DNA of 64,000 nt, from contig NZFL01000025.1 in assembly GCA_002690655.1 (NCBI GenBank), positions 19,989 through 83,988 on the forward strand, written 5' to 3'. A program made the position numbers and the translations under genes. Source of the stretch: Pedosphaera sp. Lineage in GTDB: Bacteria; Verrucomicrobiota; Verrucomicrobiia; Limisphaerales; AAA164-E04. Under the pieces are notes generated by a model that saw only the letters and a list, made by a program, of their open reading frames with translations, did no database searches and had not been told where the DNA came from. Shown here piece after piece: positions 22,001 through 30,684 of the stretch; within the stretch, counting starts at the first letter, position 1, and every line of letters begins with the position of its first letter.

Positions 22001-23791
22001 TTACCCGATACACCTCAAAAGTTCCTCGGGCTTTATCAGGATGATGCGCCGCAGGACTCACGGGAGGCAGCCCTACGCAACCACATGATGGTGCGTCGGA
22101 ATTATGAAGCACTCGTATCCGGTGATGGCGCTTGCGCAGGTTGCGGTGAAAAATCAGTACTCCATGCTGTGGCGTCTGTCACCGAAGCTTACATGCGCCC
22201 TCTCTATCATCAAAAAGCGGACCGACTGCGGGAAAAAGCAGATGTGCTCGAAGCCAGCGGATTGGATCGATTGCAAAAACTGAAAGATTCTGATCCTGAA
22301 ACCTACGTTTTGTACACCCGCTGCATTGCACACATCATCATGGGATTGGGAGGCGAAACGGAGGAAGATACCACCCATCGTATGGAGCAGCACGGGCCCA
22401 TTTCTGATGAAGAGATTATCAATGCACTGGTTGCTGTCTTGCGCCAGGACGCTTTCAATCACAAAGATCTCCAGTCATTGGATGGTCGAGACGCACGTGG
22501 TCAATCTGTGATGTTCATGGGAGCAAGTACTGGCTGTAACACGGTCTATGGTTCAACACCTCCGGGCAATCCTCATCCATATCCGTGGATGAACTCATTG
22601 TTTCAGGATGGCGCCACAATCAGTTGGCTTATGGGTGAGTCGCTCATCGTGAATCATGCCCGCAGGTCCGTGGTTCCTGAGCGTTTGAGTGATTGTCTTA
22701 TGCAGCGCGATGAATCGGTCCTTACTGACAAGGAATACTTCAACCTTGCTCGACTGGATGATGCTTTGATGACCGAGCAGGAATTGCGTGAATTGCCCAA
22801 AGTATGGGTTATCGGTGGTGATGGTGCTCTTGGAGATATTGGATTCCAGAACGTTTCTAAAGTCATCCTTCAAAATCGTCCCAATGTCAAAATCCTCATG
22901 CTGGACACACAGGTGTACTCCAACACCGGTGGTCAGAATTCCGACTCTTCAACCATGTTGGGTGGATATGACATGAATCAATTCGGTGCTGCCTCTCAAG
23001 GTAAATTGACTGAGAAGAAAAATGTTGCTGAGGCCTTCACTTCTGGGCATGGATCTCCATTCGTGGCGCAGGTTTCCATGGCAAATGCAGCAAAGATGTA
23101 CAAAGCCATGTTGGATGGTATTGAGTACCGAGGCACTGCTTTTTTCCAATCTTACACAACTTGTCAGCCAGAACACGGTGTCGCGGATCATATGTCGGCT
23201 GATCAGGCGAAACTTGCACGTGATTCACGAGCAATGCCTGAATTTGTGTTCAATCCCAGAGGAGGCGAAACTTCACAGGAGACCTTCAATCTTAAAGGTA
23301 ATCCGACTCTGAACCGTGACTGGTGGGAAACCAAGTATGCTTCCACTGGCGAGAAATATCGATACACCGTTGCGCACTGGGCATTGACCGAGGCTCGATT
23401 CCGCAAGCATGTCAAAGAAATCAAGGAAGAGGAAGCCATGGAATTCATCCATTTTGATGACGTTTTATTGTGTGTTACGCAGGATGATGTCACTCACCGC
23501 AGGGTGTTTGATGCAAGCCACCGATCGCACGTGCCAAACTTCGGTGCCTACATCAAAGCTGAAATCAGTGGTAAAATGCGTTTCTTCTCTGTTTCGCGTC
23601 AAATGGTATTATTTGCCGTTGAAAGGCGTAAAGCGTGGCGCATGCTTCAGAGTAAGGCAGGTGTGGACAACAAGGATTATCGAGCGCAGCGTGAACTGAT
23701 CAAGAAGGTTGACTCCGGAAAGATTGAGATCTCGAGTCTGCTCGGCCGAACGCGAGAGCTTTTTGATGCTGAGTTGGAAGCTCTGAAATAA
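19043..23791 (+). CDS. nifJ: Pyruvate:ferredoxin (flavodoxin) oxidoreductase, unusually long
   Basis: 1582 aa; AYAMEQYYHAP-type domain I, two 4Fe-4S motifs (CTQCMECITACP, CKGCGECVQVCG), TPP domain GDGACAGCGEKSVLHAV, WVIGGDGALGDIGFQNVSKVILQ and LDTQVYSNTGGQ. Confidence 0.95.
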   Translation: MANQTTVSNTNAASGGSSPESGEGSKPKYPGIRLTCNGNQLVTQHVETRITEGGIYYPITPSTEGGELYQQSFAQGELNVFGQQKIAIETEGEHAAQGGATAFSVTGKRAVNFTSGQGIAYAMEQYYHAPGKGSTMVLEVGARALTKHALNVHCGHDDFYGALDTGWIMLMGKTAQQAADQAVILRKVCELSLNPGMNIQDGMLTTHSERTYYAPEADFLREFLGAPWDMIDSPTPAQNELFGPKRRRVPEMMDLKHPVLLGPVQNQEHHMNGVVSRRDNFNEPILGFLEDAYKEFGELTGRHYGLVSTYKTEDADTVYVTLGCAAENIEEAVDYLRDNEGAKVGSMHVNVIRPFPEAAVINALRGKKNIIVLERTDEGLSGDNPLARDIRCALSKGVEAHRHKGTLPPIKPEERPLIFRGSYGIGSRDFRPEHVLGAYEYTQGKTHRKDGKGADDGETFFVLGVNHPYAVISKATPSLLPEKAIAVRFHSIGGWGMITTGKNLGSIIGEFGDVISKKDPSYDAFGALEDKLFVSANPKYGSEKKGAPTNYYLVVAPKPIRVNCELNHVDVVLCCDPKAFTHTNPLEGLNPGGCLVWESSDSPETAWQRIPQKHRQFVKDNNIRIFILPGFQIARNATSRQDLQLRMQGNSFLGAFFRVSSFLDDNSINEDQFRDVVEKQYQKKFGRFGEAVVSSNMEVMTQGFNLTQEITYGEVEDADTSSMRQSPLAPLGDHEIAPTAGCAESGCSSCEPPEEQPERAPVQTLAKFDSEFRNGLGYHQPAGPLSAMGVMASGTGATQSKYVARRETPVYIAENCTQCMECITACPDTALPNTSQDVETILSTAARNYINNPEERVTLLQAIPEIEKQSREQMVESVQAKSDKPFSDIVSELVSGLENISDETKKEFSGIIAQLPLAYSNVTAIFRAVEKKSPGNGGLFSIFVSDLCKGCGECVQVCGDHDALRMTVETEELNAQLTTAQIFSRLLPDTPQKFLGLYQDDAPQDSREAALRNHMMVRRNYEALVSGDGACAGCGEKSVLHAVASVTEAYMRPLYHQKADRLREKADVLEASGLDRLQKLKDSDPETYVLYTRCIAHIIMGLGGETEEDTTHRMEQHGPISDEEIINALVAVLRQDAFNHKDLQSLDGRDARGQSVMFMGASTGCNTVYGSTPPGNPHPYPWMNSLFQDGATISWLMGESLIVNHARRSVVPERLSDCLMQRDESVLTDKEYFNLARLDDALMTEQELRELPKVWVIGGDGALGDIGFQNVSKVILQNRPNVKILMLDTQVYSNTGGQNSDSSTMLGGYDMNQFGAASQGKLTEKKNVAEAFTSGHGSPFVAQVSMANAAKMYKAMLDGIEYRGTAFFQSYTTCQPEHGVADHMSADQAKLARDSRAMPEFVFNPRGGETSQETFNLKGNPTLNRDWWETKYASTGEKYRYTVAHWALTEARFRKHVKEIKEEEAMEFIHFDDVLLCVTQDDVTHRRVFDASHRSHVPNFGAYIKAEISGKMRFFSVSRQMVLFAVERRKAWRMLQSKAGVDNKDYRAQRELIKKVDSGKIEISSLLGRTRELFDAELEALK

Positions 23792-23831
23792 ACACAGGGA
23801 TCTCTACGTCATCTTAGATAACTCAATGACA

Positions 23832-23870
23832 AGATCTGTTCGGCATTCTTCGCCGAACAGATCTTTTTTA
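23832..23870 (+). terminator. Intrinsic terminator downstream of the PFOR gene
   Basis: Perfect 13-bp inverted repeat AGATCTGTTCGGC-attcttc-GCCGAACAGATCT running into a T tract. Confidence 0.9.
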
Positions 23871-23909
23871 TTTTACTGATGGAATCCTTGGACCTAAGCC
23901 AATCATCAA

Positions 23910-25115
23910 TTGCACAATGACTCAATGAACCACGACCCAATGATACGAGTTAAAAAGTGCCTCAACACTTTGAAAGGACGATTATTCTCCTCTTTGCTTG
24001 CGCTGGCCTTTCACTGCCTTGGGGTCACCCAAAATCTAGCGGATATCCAATGGGATATCCAATCACCTCTGGATTACCAGGTATTCCAGCGAGACTCTCT
24101 TGAATCAGGTCGGATAACCATCAAAGGGAAAATAGAGGGATTGGACGCTGCAGCATCGATCCTGCAATTTCGGCTTGGCGACTATCCGAACAAGGATTGG
24201 ATCGATGCGGAAGAAACTCTTAAAAATGGATCTATCGATTGCAGCGTCGCAGTGCCCGCCGGAGAGTGGCATCAAGTGGAATTACGAATCATCAATGGAG
24301 GTGTTTCCATGGGGGAATACGTCATTCCCCATGTTGGCGTGGGTGAATTGTTTGTCGTCGCCGGGCAATCCAATTCTGCCAACCATGGAGAGGAACGGCA
24401 GAGAGTTCTTTCCGGAAAGGTTTCAGCTTTTGACGGAATTCATTGGCGTATTGCGGATGATCCGCAACCAGGTGCCAGTGGCAAAGGTGGAAGTTTCATT
24501 CCAGTTTTTGGTGATGCCATGGCCCGGCATTTTCAGGTCCCGATTGGTATCGTGGCGTGCGGAATAGGGGCGACAAGTGTGCGTGAATGGTTGCCCGCCG
24601 GGAGTCGGTTTCCCAACCCTCCAACACTGACTGGACGAGTAAAGTTGCTGGCTAATGGTGAATGGACCAGTAAGGGGGAAGCCTATGACATGTTCATAGG
24701 CAGAATGAGATCGCTGCAGGCTCAGCGATTTCGGGCAGTGCTATGGCACCAGGGTGAAAGTGATGCGAATCAGAGAGATCCTGCGTGCACGCTTCCCGGA
24801 AAGCTTTATCGCGAATATCTTGAAAAGCTCATAGTCTCCTCGAGGAAAGCGATTTCAAGGGATGTTCCATGGTTTGTGGCTCTTGTGAGTTATCACATTC
24901 CCGGAGATGAAAGCTCGGTAGAAATACGTGAAGCTCAGGCCTCACTTTGGCGAGACGGAATTGTTTTAAAGGGGCCCGATTCTGATGCAATCAAGGGGCA
25001 TTTCAGAGAGCGAAATGGTCGGGGAGTCCATTTCAGTGCAGAAGGTCTGAAGGAGCATGGGCTTCGGTGGTTTGATGCGGTGGCACCTTGGCTAGAGTCC
25101 GTTTTGAGTCAATAA
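23910..25115 (+). CDS. Secreted SGNH-type carbohydrate esterase (sialate O-acetylesterase / CE6-like)
   Basis: 401 aa; N-terminal hydrophobic segment, GELFVVAGQSNSANHGEE (GQSN block), GIVACGIGATSVREWLP, LWHQGESDAN and GVHFSAEGLKEHGLRW. Confidence 0.85.
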   Translation: MHNDSMNHDPMIRVKKCLNTLKGRLFSSLLALAFHCLGVTQNLADIQWDIQSPLDYQVFQRDSLESGRITIKGKIEGLDAAASILQFRLGDYPNKDWIDAEETLKNGSIDCSVAVPAGEWHQVELRIINGGVSMGEYVIPHVGVGELFVVAGQSNSANHGEERQRVLSGKVSAFDGIHWRIADDPQPGASGKGGSFIPVFGDAMARHFQVPIGIVACGIGATSVREWLPAGSRFPNPPTLTGRVKLLANGEWTSKGEAYDMFIGRMRSLQAQRFRAVLWHQGESDANQRDPACTLPGKLYREYLEKLIVSSRKAISRDVPWFVALVSYHIPGDESSVEIREAQASLWRDGIVLKGPDSDAIKGHFRERNGRGVHFSAEGLKEHGLRWFDAVAPWLESVLSQ

Positions 25116-25154
25116 TTTTCTTTTAAGGCAGGGCTCATTTCATAGCATGCAACC

Positions 25155-26510
25155 ATGCCTAAACAAGTTTGCTCACCTTTGAATCGTCGTCAATTCCTTC
25201 GACAAAGTATTGCGCTTTCTGCCGCAGGTCTTGTGGTTCCTTTGATTGCGAAAGGGCAATCGGGAAATACCTCTCCATCGAATCGATTGAACATCGGAGT
25301 GATTGGTATGGGGGGTAGGGGGATTACTCTCATGCAATCCTTTTTGAGGCAAGCAGACGTTCAGGTTACCGCTGTCTGTGATGTGGATCTGGAGCACTAC
25401 CGATCCAATGCCTGGGGTAAAGGCCGGGTATTTGGTCTGAATGCGGCCAGACGTGCTGTGGATCAATACTACGGAGACAAACAGAAATCCGGGAATTTCA
25501 AGGGCTGTCATGCGGACAAGGATTTTCGTGTTCTATGTGCTCGTCAGGATGTGGATGCCATTGTGGTCGCTTCGCCTGATCATTGGCATTACCACCAGGT
25601 CATGGAAGCACTCAAGCACGGGAAAGACGTTTATTGCGAAAAGCCGGTTACTCATACTTTCATGGAAGGAAAAATGATTTACCGCGAAGTGTTGAGACGA
25701 AAGGCCATTTTTCAAACCGGATCACAACAGAGATCAACAGGAAATTTTCATCGTGCCGTTGAGCTGGTCCGTAACGGGCACTTAGGTTCGATCAAACGTG
25801 TTGAGGTCGGGCTGCCTGCGGGCTACAAAGAAGCAAGTATTCCCGCTGTGACCGAACCCATCCCTGAGAGTTTGGATTACGATTTCTGGTCTGGCCCAGC
25901 GCCATTGCTTCCTTACATGCGGGCACGTCATCATCAATTATGGCGAGGACATCTGGCTTATGGTGGCGGCAACATCATGGACTGGATTGGTCATCATAAC
26001 GATATTGCACATTGGGGTGCAGGAATGGATGATTCAGGCCCTATTGAAGTTGAAGCGGTCGGATGGACCGAATCCAGTACTCCGGCCTATGACGCACCTG
26101 TGGAATTCGAGATACAATGCCTTTACCCAGGCCAGATAGAGTGGTTGATCGGCTCAAGATTTCAAATGGGAACCAAGTGGATTGGCGAGAACGGATGGAT
26201 TTATGTCAATCGAGGCAAGTTAGAGGCATCTGATTCACGGTGGGTGGCCAAGGATTTTAATCCCGGCCCCGCAAAGGTATATCAATCAAGTAATCACATC
26301 CGTAATTTCATTGAAGGTGTGGCGCAGCGCAAGGCATGCATCGCCCCGGCGGAGACGGGTCATCGATCCATTTCGCCCGGTCATTTGGGATATGCATCTC
26401 ACCAGCTGGGGCGTAAACTAAAATACGATGCGCGCGTCGAGAGGGTCTTGGATGATCCTGAGGCGAATGCCTTGTTGGATAGGAGTTACCGGAAACCCTG
26501 GAAAATCTAG
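25155..26510 (+). CDS. Gfo/Idh/MocA family oxidoreductase with Tat-like signal
   Basis: 451 aa; NRRQFLRQSIALSAAGLVVP twin-Arg signal, NIGVIGMGGRGI Rossmann, DAIVVASPDHWHYHQVMEALKHGKDVYCEKPVTHTFMEG, GGGNIMDWIGHHNDIAHW. Confidence 0.95.
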   Translation: MPKQVCSPLNRRQFLRQSIALSAAGLVVPLIAKGQSGNTSPSNRLNIGVIGMGGRGITLMQSFLRQADVQVTAVCDVDLEHYRSNAWGKGRVFGLNAARRAVDQYYGDKQKSGNFKGCHADKDFRVLCARQDVDAIVVASPDHWHYHQVMEALKHGKDVYCEKPVTHTFMEGKMIYREVLRRKAIFQTGSQQRSTGNFHRAVELVRNGHLGSIKRVEVGLPAGYKEASIPAVTEPIPESLDYDFWSGPAPLLPYMRARHHQLWRGHLAYGGGNIMDWIGHHNDIAHWGAGMDDSGPIEVEAVGWTESSTPAYDAPVEFEIQCLYPGQIEWLIGSRFQMGTKWIGENGWIYVNRGKLEASDSRWVAKDFNPGPAKVYQSSNHIRNFIEGVAQRKACIAPAETGHRSISPGHLGYASHQLGRKLKYDARVERVLDDPEANALLDRSYRKPWKI

Positions 26511-26571
26511 CTCCTTGACTGCGAAACGTGGATAGCCCCCCCTGTGCCAAGAACAGTTTTGATATACAGTT

Positions 26572-27738
26572 TTGTCTGATTCCGTGACATCTTTTCAAAG
26601 ATCGATTGCCAGCTACGAGGCACAATTCGGATCGAAACCCAAGTGGGTAGCTCATGCTCCGGGCCGGGTTAATCTCATTGGAGAGCATATTGATTATAAC
26701 GATGGATTCGTATTGCCTGCTGCCATTGATCGTCGCTTGAGTATCGCGGCCTCTCCGGTGAATCATCCGGAAATCCTGATCTATTCTGAGCAGGAAAAGC
26801 AACAGGTGCATTTTTCTTTGGATGCTCCGCTCCTTCCTTCCGGAAAATGGACGGATTATGTGATAGGTGTCGTAGAATACTGGAGACGCCTTGAAACGAG
26901 ACCAGTAGGACTGAAATTGGCGATTGCATCAGATGTTCCATATGGCAGCGGATTGAGCAGCAGCGCTGCTTTGGAAATGGCGTTTGCCACGTTAATTGGG
27001 GAAGTTTGGGGCCTTGAATTGGATCCTGTGGCGAAAGCCTTGAAGTGTCAGCAAGTTGAAAGTGATTTTGTAGGGATGCCTTGCGGCATCATGGATCAGT
27101 TTGTCGTCGGCCTGGCCAGGAAAGATTATTTTCTGAAAATCGACTGCCAATCAAATACGCATGAATTCATCAAAGCAGGCGAGCAATTTCCGGCGCTATT
27201 GATCATCAATTCCAACGTGAAACATGCGCTGACGGATGGAGGATATGCATCTCGCAGGGCACAATGTGAATCTGCACTTTTCAAGCTGGGCAGCGCATCC
27301 TGGAGATCTGTTTCCATGGAGCAATTATCGGGATCCGCAGGCAAGTTAGATGAAGTGGAATTACGGCGTGGAAGACACGTGATTTCTGAAATGCATCGGA
27401 CACTGGAAGCATGCGAGCGAATTCAGGCAAGTGACTATCAGTCATTGGGGGAATTACTTTATCAAAGTCATTTCTCACTGCGCGATGATTTCGAAGTTTC
27501 CTGCCCTGAATTGGATTGGATTGTCAATCGGATGCAAAGTCTAGGAGGTCGTGAAGGTGTTTATGGTTGTCGTATCACAGGTGGGGGTTTCGGTGGTTGT
27601 GCCGTGAGTTTGGTCGACCCTGAAGCAGTGAAAAGGGTCATCCAAATCATTGCCCATGATTATCTTGAGGCATTTGGTGTTTCTGCAGGCTTTTTTCTCA
27701 CGCAACCTTCTGCTGGTTGTGCATTGAGTAAATTGTAG
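26572..27738 (+). CDS. galK: Galactokinase (TTG start in the supplied ORF)
   Basis: 388 aa; APGRVNLIGEHIDYNDGFVLPAAIDR signature, SDVPYGSGLSSSAALEMA ATP motif, GCRITGGGFGGCAVSLV. Confidence 0.95.
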   Translation: MSDSVTSFQRSIASYEAQFGSKPKWVAHAPGRVNLIGEHIDYNDGFVLPAAIDRRLSIAASPVNHPEILIYSEQEKQQVHFSLDAPLLPSGKWTDYVIGVVEYWRRLETRPVGLKLAIASDVPYGSGLSSSAALEMAFATLIGEVWGLELDPVAKALKCQQVESDFVGMPCGIMDQFVVGLARKDYFLKIDCQSNTHEFIKAGEQFPALLIINSNVKHALTDGGYASRRAQCESALFKLGSASWRSVSMEQLSGSAGKLDEVELRRGRHVISEMHRTLEACERIQASDYQSLGELLYQSHFSLRDDFEVSCPELDWIVNRMQSLGGREGVYGCRITGGGFGGCAVSLVDPEAVKRVIQIIAHDYLEAFGVSAGFFLTQPSAGCALSKL

Positions 27739-27740
27739 TC

Positions 27741-29735
27741 TTATTCACCCAGTAACTGCAGAAGAGCGGCATCTTTTTCCGGGCCTTCCAAAAAATCCAA
27801 TGCTCTGCGGTAGCGAGTTTTTTCTGACGCATCGATTGACGGGTCCTTGATGAATAGAACCAGTTTTGCTGGTGTGAACTTGCTTCGGCTTCTCCATATA
27901 ATATCTCGTCCTGCTGGGGTATCCCAATCATCGTTCACCAGGTTCATCCAAGCCTCAAAAAAGACGTCTTCATTGCCTTGAGCCCCGATACCCAGAGCTT
28001 CCAGATAGAACCGGTCCTTGCCGTCGTATTGCATGGCGATTGTTGCCCATAATTCAGGAGCAAGAGTGGATTTTGAGTGATTCAGTGCAATGGCGCACTC
28101 TCGCCGCACCGCAGGAGATGAGTCTCTGACCGCGCGTTTAATTAAATCAATAACACGCATTTTTTGCTCGCGAGCTATTCTTATGGCAGTGGCTCGAACG
28201 GACGCATTTTCATCGCTCATTGCTTCGATCAAATAAGGATTTGACTCATATTTGAGGCGCCCCAGTAAGTGAAGTGCCCGCGCTCTGAAATGAGGTGTGG
28301 TGCTGCGCCAAAGTGCGAGTAGTTCTGGTATGGCTTTATTACCCATTTCCTTCAAGCGCCTCCAAGCGGAATATCTCGTTGAAGCATTTGGAGATTTCAA
28401 CGCCTGAACGGCCCTTTTTCCTGAATCTAGGGATGCTTGCAGGATGGTATAATTTGTTTTCTCAAGAGGTGCGATGCGATAGATGCGTCCACTCATTGAA
28501 TCCAGTTGCTGGTCTGTCATCAGGTTTTCCGCGCTTGTGGCATCGTTCCAATCAGCAATCATCAGCGATCCGTCTGGTGCAGTGCCTACATCACAGGGGC
28601 GAAACCATGGATGCTTGGACGATAAGATATTCTGAATGACAGTTTTTTCTGCATCGCCGATCTTTTCTGTTAATAATCCGTGGACCGCTTGCTCCTGTGA
28701 GTCGCAATAGATGATTTGGTTCTGGAATTGAGAGGGTAACAAAGTTCCCTCATAGACAGTGATGCCTTTTGGTGCTCCTTCGCCGATCTTCCAAAGAGCT
28801 GGTATCACACCGGGGTCATGCTCGTGCCAATGCCTCAGAGGGATTTCCTTCGCCATCTTAAGACGGTTCTCAATCCAGCTGGCTCCTGTCAGCTCATCCA
28901 GATACCCAAAATTACCACATTCAAAAACCTCGTTGATCCTAGCTGCCGGGGCTCCCTGGTCAGCTTGATCCGATTGCCATACCGCTCCAAAAGAATCCAC
29001 CGTCAGCTCGAATGGATTTCTGAAATTATGCCCGATAACTTCAAACTTGCTTCCGTCCATGCGGCAGCGGAATGCCATTCCTCCCCAGTATGGGTTTCCA
29101 TCGGCCCTGACGGTGCGCCCCATCAGGTCGGTTACCGGGCTTCCGTTGGCATGAGAAATTTGTGAACCCTGGTTTCCAAAGTTGAAATAGAGATTACCAC
29201 CCGGACCAATGACAGGTCCATGCACGCCCTGGTCATGGTCAACGCCTCCAATGCCCGTGAATAAAACCTCCTTCTTGTCAGCCTTATCGTCGCCATCCGT
29301 ATCAGTTAAAACGATTATATCAGGTGAGCATGCCACGAAAATTCGATTCTCAAGCACGCAAATACCCTGAGCAGAATTAATGTCATTGCCTTGATAAAAA
29401 ACCGTGCTTTTATCGGCTTCACCATTCTGATCGTTATCTTCGAGGATCAGGATTCGGTCCCCGTCGGAACGCAATTTACCCCATGCCTGCCATTGGCGGT
29501 AATTGACTCCCTCCGTCACCCAGACTCTTCCCCTGGGGTCGATATCCAGGCTGGTTGGATTCAACACCATGGGCTCAGAGGCAAATAATTGAACCTCCAA
29601 ACCTTCAGCAGTTTGCATACGTTTTAATTGCGCTTTCGCAGATTCGGAGCCCACTCCAGCTGGACTTTGTGCCCATGCAGAAACGAGGGTCATCCAAGCC
29701 AGTGACGATATTAAGAAATGAGAAGTGACATACAT
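27741..29735 (-). CDS. PVC-type 'membrane-bound dehydrogenase' beta-propeller with HEAT-like repeats
   Basis: 664 aa; N-terminal signal, EGLEVQLFASEPMVLNPTSLDIDPRGRVWVTEGVNYR, ILILEDNDQNGEADKSTVFYQG, DGSLMIADWNDA, then HEAT-like helices. No CxxCH seen. Confidence 0.85.
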   Translation of the reverse strand: MYVTSHFLISSLAWMTLVSAWAQSPAGVGSESAKAQLKRMQTAEGLEVQLFASEPMVLNPTSLDIDPRGRVWVTEGVNYRQWQAWGKLRSDGDRILILEDNDQNGEADKSTVFYQGNDINSAQGICVLENRIFVACSPDIIVLTDTDGDDKADKKEVLFTGIGGVDHDQGVHGPVIGPGGNLYFNFGNQGSQISHANGSPVTDLMGRTVRADGNPYWGGMAFRCRMDGSKFEVIGHNFRNPFELTVDSFGAVWQSDQADQGAPAARINEVFECGNFGYLDELTGASWIENRLKMAKEIPLRHWHEHDPGVIPALWKIGEGAPKGITVYEGTLLPSQFQNQIIYCDSQEQAVHGLLTEKIGDAEKTVIQNILSSKHPWFRPCDVGTAPDGSLMIADWNDATSAENLMTDQQLDSMSGRIYRIAPLEKTNYTILQASLDSGKRAVQALKSPNASTRYSAWRRLKEMGNKAIPELLALWRSTTPHFRARALHLLGRLKYESNPYLIEAMSDENASVRATAIRIAREQKMRVIDLIKRAVRDSSPAVRRECAIALNHSKSTLAPELWATIAMQYDGKDRFYLEALGIGAQGNEDVFFEAWMNLVNDDWDTPAGRDIIWRSRSKFTPAKLVLFIKDPSIDASEKTRYRRALDFLEGPEKDAALLQLLGE

Positions 29736-29799
29736 ACAAAAGAATGGGGCTCACGTTTGACATGAGCCCTCACAATCTTTTCCTGATAACAGGAACCAG

Positions 29800-30678
29800 T
29801 TATTTACGTTTGCCTTTAGGATCCAGATTCTTGCTCAGATCTTCCTCAGAAATAAAAGAAACGACACCTTGAGGAGGGACTTCGACCTTGGCGATCCACA
29901 GCAAGGCATTAAGCACCACTTTTCGGAAATCATCGTTGCCCCAATTCACGTGATGATGTCCACCAGTGAATCCAAAGCCTCTCCCCCCATCCGGACGCTC
30001 GCGTACCCACATCATGGTTTCTTTGCGTCCCTTGTCTTCTTTTATGTGCGGGTAGGGTCCCTTGGGCCAGACGTAGGGACCATCACGCACATCATCTGCC
30101 GGTGAGGCGGTCAAAATAGGAGTAATCCCGTCCATATCGGAGCGCCATCGCATGTTGAAATACCACTCATCTTTTACTTTGAAAGGTTTCACACCTCGAG
30201 TGACTGGGTGCTGTGGGAAAGACAGGAAATCCGGAGACCACATTGGATTGACGCTGAACTGATGTTCGTAATACCCGCCGATCCATCGATGCATGGCTTC
30301 TCCAGGGTCACCTTTTGGGACTTCCACCCCATAATGGGCGCATCCAATTCCCACACCTTTTTCTGCAAGGCGGTCGATCAATTTCATGCGATCCTCCTGT
30401 ATAGCGGGGTGTCCATTCCCTCCGTCTGCGTAAATCAGAATGGCGTCAGCAGAGTCCAGCGTTGAAATGTCTTTCGGCCACCCCATCTTGTGAACTTCCA
30501 CTTGGACACCTGGCATGTTTTCAAGACATTTCTGAAGTAGCATGCAGCCTGCATTAAATTCGTGATCTCCCGGGCCGTGACTTGGCCTGCCGGCCAGCAG
30601 AACGATTTTTTTATCCTCGAGTGCAAGCAGGTTTGCTGACAAAAGGACAGTGAATACGAGTGTCAATAATCGTTTCAT
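29800..30678 (-). CDS. ThuA domain-containing secreted protein (paralogue 1)
   Basis: 292 aa; signal peptide, KIVLLAGRPSHGPGDHEFNAGCMLL, GIGCAHYGVEVPKG, HPVTRGVKPFKVKDEWYFNMRW and GFGFTGGHHHVNWGNDDFRKVVLNALLWIAK. Confidence 0.9.
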   Translation of the reverse strand: MKRLLTLVFTVLLSANLLALEDKKIVLLAGRPSHGPGDHEFNAGCMLLQKCLENMPGVQVEVHKMGWPKDISTLDSADAILIYADGGNGHPAIQEDRMKLIDRLAEKGVGIGCAHYGVEVPKGDPGEAMHRWIGGYYEHQFSVNPMWSPDFLSFPQHPVTRGVKPFKVKDEWYFNMRWRSDMDGITPILTASPADDVRDGPYVWPKGPYPHIKEDKGRKETMMWVRERPDGGRGFGFTGGHHHVNWGNDDFRKVVLNALLWIAKVEVPPQGVVSFISEEDLSKNLDPKGKRK

Positions 30679-30684
30679 AGGGAC

